Origin: a virus
Direction: 5' to 3' (one strand)
IMG/VR virus record: IMGVR_UViG_3300047483_000702
Span: 1 to 21,107 of that record
DNA: 21,107 nt
Shown here: piece by piece, positions 15,420-21,107 of the stretch
How the letters are laid out: the number at the start of each line of letters is the position of its first letter
Position numbering within the stretch: position 1 is the stretch's first letter
Position numbers and translations under genes: made by a program
The notes under the pieces: generated by a model
What the model was told of the DNA's origin: nothing
Seen by the model: only the letters and a program-made list of their open reading frames with translations
Databases searched by the model: none

Positions 15420-15443
15420 AAAAACCCGCCGAAGCGGGTTTTT
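15420..15443 (-). terminator. Rho-independent terminator after the major capsid gene
   Basis: A 10-bp stem (15420-15429 with 15434-15443) with core CCCGC/GCGGG, a TTCG loop on the minus strand and A/T runs on both sides. It lies 23 bases after the capsid stop codon and separates the head operon from the accessory cassette. Confidence 0.9.
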
Positions 15444-15465
15444 ATTTTCACTGCAAAACAGACAA

Positions 15466-16650
15466 TTACTGGAACGATAGGTTCGCAACAGAAATTTCTG
15501 ATACATAATCTCCGGCGTTGCCAAGAGAAGATGCAGTATTAGTGAGCTCGACATAGCCATACCTGGTCATAAAGCTTACGACTGGTTCGAATGTGCTTGG
15601 GTCTAGAACAACACCGCTGCTCATCAATGGAATGTATGGGCAGTAGAATGCTGCAGCATCAGCTTCGCTGGAACCTTTGTAACCAACTAGAACAGCGGTT
15701 GTGTCGCTGGCATAGCTGTCAACATAGATACGCATTGCGCCGTTTAGTGTACCAACAAACTTGGTGTTTGTAGGAGCTTCGAAAGTACCTTCTGTGGTAC
15801 GAGCAAATGCACTGGTTGTAGCAGACTGAAGAACAGTCAAGCTAGCTGGGCTAACAACGGCCCAGTTACCAGCGCCACGACGTGTACGCTGAGCAATCAA
15901 GTTAGCAGCACGGTTGATAAGAACAGCAAGAGCAGCGTGTTCGTCACCAACGAATGTAGCTGTACCAGAAACGGCAGCTTGATCGTAAGCGAAGTCAGTA
16001 GCAGCCAAACCACGTAGAGAGCCAAGAATTTCTTGGTCAATTTCAACTGTGATTTCTTGTGCTAGAGCAGCCATAATTTCTGCTTCAACATCCAAACCAT
16101 GCATGGCTTGTGCGTCTTGAGCAGCTTCAAATGTCCAACGAGCAGACAATTTGCGTGTTTTGGCTTCAACGACCTGTTTCAAAATCTGTACATTGATCTT
16201 ACGGCCAGGAGCACCTTCCAATGCGCTCACGCTGTCAGCGCGGCCAGTTGTTAGGCTACCAGAGTAAGCTGTAGCAATTTTGAATGGGCTTAGTGCTTCG
16301 TCACCAGCTGTTGTGCTTGTGTCGAATGGACTTGGTGCTGTTACAGCGGTTGTTTCTGCATAACGAACACGAAGTGTGTGGATCTGTGCAACAGGTCCTG
16401 TCATTGGCTGAACACCAACGATTTCGTTAGCAATAACAGTAGGCATAACACGACGGATAACTGGTAGAATAACACGGTTAAGTGTTGCTACGTTACCTGC
16501 GGATGTTGCGCCAGCTGTGGCAGCTTCTGCCAAGTGCTTGCGGGTGTTCTCAAGGATTACACCCATTGTGGTTCTACGAGAACCGTTTAGACCTTCTAAC
16601 AGGGCTTCTTTTGTTTCGCCCCAACGGCCTTCTAATAGTGCTTGTGTCAT
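15466..16650 (-). CDS. 23: Major capsid protein, T4 gp23 family, 394 aa
   Basis: This forms the hexameric shell of the head. The N-terminal third is diagnostic: ENTRKHLAEAATAG, NVATLNRVILPVIRRVMPTV, ANEIVGVQPMTGPVAQIHTL and RVRYAET match the gp23 family of T4-like phages. Other gp23-like features are SARWTFEAAQDAQAMHGLDV with its following EIDQEIL stretch, and the C-terminal MTRYGYVELTNTASSLGNAG. At 394 residues it is much shorter than T4 gp23 (521), mainly through a short propeptide and apparently less insertion sequence. Sites fitting the gp21 rule (I/L)xE are LLE at 5-7 and 17-19, ILE at 32-34 and LAE at 40-42; LAE followed by Ala is the best match to the T4 site. A purine-rich AAAGGAAAG precedes the ATG. 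No late-promoter motif was seen just upstream, so expression probably depends on upstream starts. Confidence 0.95.
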   Translation of the reverse strand: MTQALLEGRWGETKEALLEGLNGSRRTTMGVILENTRKHLAEAATAGATSAGNVATLNRVILPVIRRVMPTVIANEIVGVQPMTGPVAQIHTLRVRYAETTAVTAPSPFDTSTTAGDEALSPFKIATAYSGSLTTGRADSVSALEGAPGRKINVQILKQVVEAKTRKLSARWTFEAAQDAQAMHGLDVEAEIMAALAQEITVEIDQEILGSLRGLAATDFAYDQAAVSGTATFVGDEHAALAVLINRAANLIAQRTRRGAGNWAVVSPASLTVLQSATTSAFARTTEGTFEAPTNTKFVGTLNGAMRIYVDSYASDTTAVLVGYKGSSEADAAAFYCPYIPLMSSGVVLDPSTFEPVVSFMTRYGYVELTNTASSLGNAGDYVSEISVANLSFQ

Positions 16651-16676
16651 TTTCTTTCTTTCCTTTTTTTAGGGTT

Positions 16677-17774
16677 TCAATTAAGCCCTGCTAAACGCTT
16701 AATCTCAAATACATTGCTGTCTTTGACTTCGGCGCTGACTTTAGCAGATTTATCACCAGTTACTTCTTTACGATTTTCTACAACCATTTGCTTTTCGGCT
16801 TTTGGCTGAGGAGCGTTGTTCAGTACTGCTGGTAAATACTTCTCATATGCAGCCTGCAACTTTGCGGTCTGCACACTTTCTAACAAGTCACGCATTACTG
16901 CTTGCTTGTCTTTGTTCAAAGGCTTCAACAAATCGTTTAGAGTTTGTTGACGCTCTTGACTTTCCTTAATAACTCGGATCTCACGGTCTTTAGATTCAAC
17001 TAGTTTTGTTGTGTTTTCAGCTTGAGCGCGAGCTTCAGCAACTGCTTGCTTTTGAGCTTCTACTTCACTGCGCAGCTTTTGAATTTCGTTATTCTCATTT
17101 AAGTGAGTAATAGCAAATTCACTGGCAAAGGCTTCAAACAATCGACGACCAAAATTGTTCTCACGAGCAACTTGGATGTCTTCTTTTAGTTGAGTCAATT
17201 CAGACTCTAGCTTTTTAGCTACAGACTCTTTAACAAGAGCAGCACTCTTGGCAACAAATTGTTGTTGCAGTTGTTCTAGTTTGCCTTTTGCTTCAGCTAC
17301 TAGTCGAACTTTAGTTTCTACTACTTCTTGTTTGTCTTTTGCAAATTCCTTGATTTCTTCAGACAGTGCAGAGATAACAAAGTTCTCAAGTCTGCTTACG
17401 CTTTCTTTTTGTACTTTGCGATCACCACGCAGCTCTTTGATTTCTTCAGCTAGTTTTGTAACTAGGAATTGATCAAACTTGCCTGCGCTTTCTGACATAC
17501 GCTGATTAAAGCGTACACGATCAGCAGCAAGTTGCTGTTTTTCGTCTGCGAATTCGCGGATTTCTGCTTGGAGACTTTCTGTGACCATTTTGTCTAGAGC
17601 TTCGACCATTACACCTTTATCGTGTTCGTAGCGGCCAGCAAATTCTTCGCGAATTTCTGCGCGGATCTGCTCGCGGGCTTCATTTAACTTTGATTCCCAA
17701 GCTTCGCTGATGGCTTGCTTGGTATCTTCGTTAATGATACCACTGTCTACTAATGGTTTGATAGCATCAAACAT
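16677..17774 (-). CDS. 22: Prohead core scaffold protein, T4 gp22 family, 365 aa
   Basis: Main internal scaffold on which the capsid shell assembles, later degraded by the gp21 protease. The protein is almost entirely charged, helical and coiled-coil-like. Related segments with an EIxEFxxDK core recur at about residues 68-80, 108-120 and 137-149. A more conserved part is NNFGRRLFEAFASEFAITHL (207-226), and the C-terminal region has LLKPLNKDKQAVMRDLLESV, both recognisable from gp22 of marine T4-like phages. T4 gp22 is about 269 residues, so this version is extended. Many LxE and IxE sites suit gp21 cleavage. The Shine-Dalgarno (AAGGGGA) overlaps the stop codon of gene 21, 13 bases before the ATG, which suggests coupled translation. 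Confidence 0.92.
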   Translation of the reverse strand: MFDAIKPLVDSGIINEDTKQAISEAWESKLNEAREQIRAEIREEFAGRYEHDKGVMVEALDKMVTESLQAEIREFADEKQQLAADRVRFNQRMSESAGKFDQFLVTKLAEEIKELRGDRKVQKESVSRLENFVISALSEEIKEFAKDKQEVVETKVRLVAEAKGKLEQLQQQFVAKSAALVKESVAKKLESELTQLKEDIQVARENNFGRRLFEAFASEFAITHLNENNEIQKLRSEVEAQKQAVAEARAQAENTTKLVESKDREIRVIKESQERQQTLNDLLKPLNKDKQAVMRDLLESVQTAKLQAAYEKYLPAVLNNAPQPKAEKQMVVENRKEVTGDKSAKVSAEVKDSNVFEIKRLAGLN

Positions 17775-17787
17775 GGATCATTTCCCC

Positions 17788-18423
17788 TTATATTTTTAAG
17801 TCTTTGATGAAGCGTTTTACTTCTTCTTGCAAATACTTTTGGACTTTTGGATTAGCACCGGCATCTCTTGCCATTTCGAGAACCCTATGTCCGCCGCGCA
17901 TATTTAAAAGCCCTTCGTAAACGGCTTTAGGATATGCATTTGGAGCACTGGGTTGTGCTACTATGTCAACTGTGACTATATCAAAGTCACTTACATGGCC
18001 CGAGCTTTCGTTAACGTTGCCGCTACCTCTGCTGGACACTCCTAGCTTCACTCCTGACTCTAACATTGTTGTTACAAGTTGGCCCATGGGAGTTGGAAGT
18101 ATCTTTAATTTACCAAAACCATTTGGTCCGTCCATCCACATTTCTGTGATCATATGGCACACACGGTCTAGGTTAATTTTCAAATCATCGGGATGGTCTA
18201 GTTCGCCTAATACGCTATAACCTTCACGAATCTGTTTATTAATATTGTCTACTGCTTCGGCAATTTCTTGCACAGGGTAAACACGCTGGTTAGCATTCTT
18301 TACCCCGCCCTGAATGAAAATACCTTTCATGTACAGGTTTTTCTTACCGTCAGTAGCAGACTCTGCCAGAACTTCCATTCTGGCATTGTCAAATGATAAG
18401 TGTTCCTGTATTAAACCACGCAC
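17788..18423 (-). CDS. 21: Prohead maturation protease, T4 gp21 family, 211 aa
   Basis: Serine protease that degrades the core and trims capsid proteins before DNA packaging. It carries YMKGIFIQGGVKNANQRVYP (31-50), the GELDHP motif with catalytic His77, and LGVSSRGSG (127-135) with the catalytic Ser at 130 or 131. Asp153 in VTVDIVAQPSAPNAYP is a candidate third residue. This is the usual layout of gp21/S78-like prohead proteases. The assigned start is GTG at 18421-18423, seven bases after the stop of the upstream gene; there is no clear Shine-Dalgarno, so translation may be coupled. The next methionine (residue 16) would remove part of the expected N-terminal strand, so GTG is preferred. Confidence 0.93.
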   Translation of the reverse strand: MRGLIQEHLSFDNARMEVLAESATDGKKNLYMKGIFIQGGVKNANQRVYPVQEIAEAVDNINKQIREGYSVLGELDHPDDLKINLDRVCHMITEMWMDGPNGFGKLKILPTPMGQLVTTMLESGVKLGVSSRGSGNVNESSGHVSDFDIVTVDIVAQPSAPNAYPKAVYEGLLNMRGGHRVLEMARDAGANPKVQKYLQEEVKRFIKDLKI

Positions 18424-18429
18424 GGTAGA

Positions 18430-19305
18430 TTAACTTTCAATACTTTTCTTGTTAATAGCGCCTTCTTCGCCTTTTTTGGCTGCAGGAGCTTTACCAATCT
18501 TAGCAGCATTTCCACCTGGAACATTCTTGTTACCAGAGTTGATTGTGCCTTGACCTTTGCTGTATTGGTTACTTGGACCTTTTGGACCTGTTGGTACTGT
18601 TTCGTCGGGGCTACCGCCTACTACTTTACCACCCATGTCATTTTTACCAGCTACTGGGCTCTTGCCGTTTACACTGACAGAACCACCTTTGCCAACTTCA
18701 GCTGTTTCGCTGTTGTTGCCAGGATAACCGTTGTTGATTTTTTCAACATATTCGCGAATCCACTCAGCTTCTGTCATTTTACGACCGGACTTAGATTCTT
18801 GAACACTTTCGTCCATGTCTTCTTCGTCTTCTTCGTCTTCCTCAGCTTCCATCATGTCGTCACCCATGTCGTCACCCATGTCACTGTCCATGCCCATGTC
18901 GTCACCCATGTCGCTGTGTTCTTCTTCACCAGCTTCATCGGCCATTAGTGCATCAAACTCAGCTTTTAGTTCGTCTAGAGCGTCTTCTAGGTCCATAACA
19001 CGGTCTTCGATTGCGCCATCACTTTCGCCGCCCATGTCATCGCCCATGTCCATGCCGTCTTCATCTTCTTCAGAATCTAATTCGACATCCATTTCTTCTT
19101 CTTCGCTCATGCCTTCTTCGTCACCAGTAATTTCGTCGACCATTTGCTCGACTTCGTTACCACCAACTTCGGCCAAATCCTCTTCGTCAATGAGAGATTC
19201 ATAAATTTCGCGGCTCTTTTCTACAACGATTTGGTGGAAAAGTTCGCGAGCTTTGTCTTCTTGCTCATTGATAATGTATTCAATAAGTTGTTCGTACTTG
19301 CTCAT
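18430..19305 (-). CDS. Acidic prohead core protein at the gp68 position, 291 aa
   Basis: Probably an internal prohead core component. The N-terminus (MSKYEQLIEYIINEQEDKAR, ELFHQIVVEKSREIYESLI) is a helical segment similar in style to core proteins that precede gp21 in T4-like phages. Residues about 55-165 are extremely acidic with repeated MGDDMG and DSDMGDD units and runs of Glu/Asp. After MTEAEWIREYVEKINNGYPG the C-terminal 100 residues are Gly/Lys/Ser-rich and basic. T4 carries genes 67 and 68 here, and gp67 is likewise acidic, but T4 gp68 is only 141 residues; sequence homology is not established. A clear AAGGA Shine-Dalgarno lies 8 bases before the ATG. Possible gp21 sites include IYE and LAE near residues 34-46. 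Confidence 0.75.
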   Translation of the reverse strand: MSKYEQLIEYIINEQEDKARELFHQIVVEKSREIYESLIDEEDLAEVGGNEVEQMVDEITGDEEGMSEEEEMDVELDSEEDEDGMDMGDDMGGESDGAIEDRVMDLEDALDELKAEFDALMADEAGEEEHSDMGDDMGMDSDMGDDMGDDMMEAEEDEEDEEDMDESVQESKSGRKMTEAEWIREYVEKINNGYPGNNSETAEVGKGGSVSVNGKSPVAGKNDMGGKVVGGSPDETVPTGPKGPSNQYSKGQGTINSGNKNVPGGNAAKIGKAPAAKKGEEGAINKKSIES

Positions 19306-19414
19306 TTTTAATCCTTATAAAGCAACACGCCAATGTAATAGCGTAATATTATTTACATAATATGCTAATTTATAGGGTAATATGTGTGTTTTTTGAAGGA
19401 TTTTTACAGATATA
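19306..19414 (-). promoter_or_regulatory. AT-rich gap with possible late promoter(s)
   Basis: A 109-base gap between two core genes, the longest untranslated stretch in the head cluster. On the minus strand it holds TATAAATT (19367-19374) and TGTAAATA (19350-19357), each one base away from the T4 late consensus, and then the AAGGA ribosome-binding site. No terminator hairpin is visible. A late promoter here would serve genes 68-position through 23. Confidence 0.4.
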
Positions 19415-19645
19415 TTACATACCAGGCGCTGCGGCTGGTGCTTTATACTGATCTGCTACTTTTTCTAATTTGCGCTCATGTTCCACTTTGCGAGTATCGT
19501 TCATTATGCGTAGTCGATTTAACTTGTCCAAAGTCAATCTAATTTCATGGCGCTTACGAGTGTCGTGTAGATTCAAAACAGTGTTATCTTCTTTGTCTGT
19601 TTTATAAGCGTCAGGAGTAGGACTTAATAATTCATTCAGGACCAT
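19415..19645 (-). CDS. Small prohead core protein candidate at the gp67 position, 76 aa
   Basis: A small, charged, helical protein in the position of T4 gene 67, between portal and the next core gene. It starts MVLNELLSPTPDAYKTDKED and continues with DTRKRHEIRLTLDKLNRLR, ending KAPAAAPGM. Similar short proteins with an SPTPDAYK...DKEDN start and a basic helix follow gp20 in aquatic T4-like phages, from memory. The frame is open further upstream, but that part overlaps the portal gene in another frame, so the ATG at 19643-19645, 19 bases after the portal stop, is the likely start. No strong Shine-Dalgarno is seen; AGTAAATAC just upstream is a weak match to the late motif. Confidence 0.7.
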   Translation of the reverse strand: MVLNELLSPTPDAYKTDKEDNTVLNLHDTRKRHEIRLTLDKLNRLRIMNDTRKVEHERKLEKVADQYKAPAAAPGM

Positions 19646-19664
19646 AATGTATTTACTCAAACTT

Positions 19665-21107
19665 TTATAAACCAGCTGATGGTGCTGTTGTTGGAGACCC
19701 TGTCGCAGGCGCTGCAGCCCCAATTGGACTAGCCCCTCCAGGCACTGCAGCACCCTCAGGTGCTGGTGCTGCACCAGCTTCTAAGTCAGCTGACAGACCT
19801 TCTAAGCCACCCGGGCTAATGCCAATACTGCGTAGTCCTGCAGCTTCACTGGGAGCTTTTTCAGTGTCGCCTTGTTCTTCAGCCCACATGCGCTCATTGT
19901 CGCTCATTTCTTCTTCAGTCAATCCCAAGAATCTGCTTAATAAGAATCGTTTAGCAAGATATGGATACTGTTCTAACTGTGTAAAACTAGTAATTCTTGC
20001 AGCATCAACTTCAGCTTGACGATAGCTGGCAAAGTTCTGTGGTTCATTTAACTGCAATTCAAACAAATTACCGTCAATGTTAATACCACGCCAACGCATG
20101 AATAACTTGAATTCTTGATCCAGTTTTTCAATTATCAGCTTTTGCAGTCTAATACAGTATTGGTTAAAACGCCATTCTTGGATTAGTGCTGTACCAACAC
20201 GACCATCAGTAAAAGTATTGCTGTTGCTGGTACCATCGTCTAAGCCTGTGGGCAAATAGCTGGCAGGGATACGCAGGCCACGGAATAATTTATTAGTAAA
20301 GTAATGTAAATCAGTGATTTCACCTAAGTTTTGACCACCTTGTAAAATTTCTACGCTGGAGCCTCTACCATCTGCTGTTTGAGGGAAGAAAAAGTCTTCA
20401 TTTGTGCTAAGTGGATTGTATGTAGCATCCATCATGGTCTGGCCGCCACCGGTTTGTGTAGGTATTCTACGCTGGTGAACTTCGTTTTTTACACGCTCCA
20501 CAAAGGCCATGGCCATGTGTGACGGCATATTACCAACATCAATTTTAAACATACGGCGTTCTGGTGCTCGCTGTATGCGATAAATCAAAATAGCATCTTC
20601 TAAAAGTTCTTTTTGTTTGAATACTTTAAAGACATTTTCTAATACACTGTTGCCAAATGGCCAGCTAAAATCTAAGCCTTCTGTTAGGCTTAGGTGTATG
20701 ACATGTTCAGCATTTACCGCAGTTTCGTTTTGTGCATGACTGAATCTTGAACCACCGCTGTAGGGATTTTGTGGTTGAATATAAGTGCCTGAAGGTCCGC
20801 CCACCTGTGGATGATTGACCTGCACATCGCTGGTGTTTAAACTAGTAGCACTGAGATTTTCTAAGTTTGGAGCCAGTTCACGAACAATATACTGTTCGGG
20901 CTTTTTGCCTTCAGCTTCGTTGACAATGACTTTAACAACTTTTGACATTTCAACCCAAAACATTTTGAATGTTTCAGGATCACGAATGAATACTTGATCT
21001 CCGTACTTAATGGTGTTACGAAAGATTTTAAACATTCGTTTGTTAAGTTCATTTAAGCTGGTCCACTGTGTTAGCTGTTCACGGATTATTTTTACTTCAT
21101 TGTCAGT
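19665..21107 (-). CDS. 20: Portal vertex protein, T4 gp20 family, 5' end outside window
   Basis: Dodecameric portal through which DNA is packaged and to which the neck attaches. The frame is open to the right edge, adding 24 codons (TDNEVKIIREQLTQW...) before the first internal methionine, so the true start is outside. Diagnostic segments are YRIQRAPERRMFKIDVGNMP, the acidic/aromatic STNEDFFFPQTADGRGSSVE, TDLHYFTNKLFRGLRIPASY and LIQEWRFNQYCIRLQKLI, all typical of gp20. About 480 residues are visible; T4 gp20 has 524. The last 50 residues are an Ala/Pro/Gly-rich tail that looks disordered and makes a local GC-rich stretch (about 19668-19800). It starts the T4-order block 20-67-68-21-22-23. 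Confidence 0.95.
   Translation of the reverse strand, partial: TDNEVKIIREQLTQWTSLNELNKRMFKIFRNTIKYGDQVFIRDPETFKMFWVEMSKVVKVIVNEAEGKKPEQYIVRELAPNLENLSATSLNTSDVQVNHPQVGGPSGTYIQPQNPYSGGSRFSHAQNETAVNAEHVIHLSLTEGLDFSWPFGNSVLENVFKVFKQKELLEDAILIYRIQRAPERRMFKIDVGNMPSHMAMAFVERVKNEVHQRRIPTQTGGGQTMMDATYNPLSTNEDFFFPQTADGRGSSVEILQGGQNLGEITDLHYFTNKLFRGLRIPASYLPTGLDDGTSNSNTFTDGRVGTALIQEWRFNQYCIRLQKLIIEKLDQEFKLFMRWRGINIDGNLFELQLNEPQNFASYRQAEVDAARITSFTQLEQYPYLAKRFLLSRFLGLTEEEMSDNERMWAEEQGDTEKAPSEAAGLRSIGISPGGLEGLSADLEAGAAPAPEGAAVPGGASPIGAAAPATGSPTTAPSAGL

Noticed and set aside
18815-19204. Plus-strand frame with long Ser runs and MSSPMSSPMS repeats.
   Set aside because: It is the reverse-strand shadow of the acidic Asp/Glu/Met-rich core protein.
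19646-19774. Longer version of the 76-aa core protein starting at 19774.
   Set aside because: The added 43 residues overlap the 3' end of the portal gene and are Gln/Leu-rich, out-of-frame reading of its Ala/Pro/Gly tail; the start at 19645 lies just after the portal stop.

Overview
The window is a stretch of a T4-like tailed phage genome with a contractile-tail (myovirus) type virion. Every gene I can support lies on the minus strand, so the gene order reads from position 21107 down to 1. The right-hand third has the T4 head-gene order: portal gp20, a small core protein at the gp67 position, an acidic core protein at the gp68 position, protease gp21, scaffold gp22 and major capsid gp23. The style of the head proteins, the LamG protein and the fibre motifs (GDTxRxAFxKxNxNF, GGVGIAKNLNVGG, TNSIDTVFG) resembles aquatic T4-like phages such as cyanomyoviruses and pelagimyoviruses. 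The host cannot be read from the sequence. I saw no tRNA, integrase, CRISPR array or plus-strand gene.

Layout in transcription order. (1) 21107-15466 is the head assembly block and ends in a hairpin terminator at 15420-15443. (2) 15362-14030 is a two-gene cassette with an HNH/NUMOD3-type homing endonuclease and a GNAT-like acetyltransferase. It has its own late-type promoter (TATAAATAC) and its own terminator at 13968-13988. (3) 13876-13148 is a single gene for an unrecognised 242-residue, probably structural protein, with its own promoter, leader and terminator. (4) 13045 down to the left edge is an adhesion/fibre block: a 2395-residue repetitive fibre-like protein, a 305-residue LamG (concanavalin-like) protein, a 1579-residue repetitive fibre paralogue, and the start of a glycine-rich tail-tip protein that runs off the window.

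How the genes fit together. Block 1 builds and matures the prohead: portal vertex, core, protease, shell. Block 4 probably supplies host recognition. Its two giant proteins are built largely from one 38-residue unit and a 43-residue variant, with a shared non-repetitive module of about 222 residues present three times. Four ATAAATAC motifs, each between genes and upstream of a start codon, suggest T4-type late transcription of blocks 2, 3 and 4 and a further late start before the 1579-residue fibre gene.

The most unusual part is the roughly 12 kb fibre block. The repeats are kept at protein level but heavily varied at synonymous positions. The three large modules look like mosaics, as if sequence had been exchanged between the two fibre genes. 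Two of the late-type promoters lie so close to their ATG that the mRNA may be almost leaderless.
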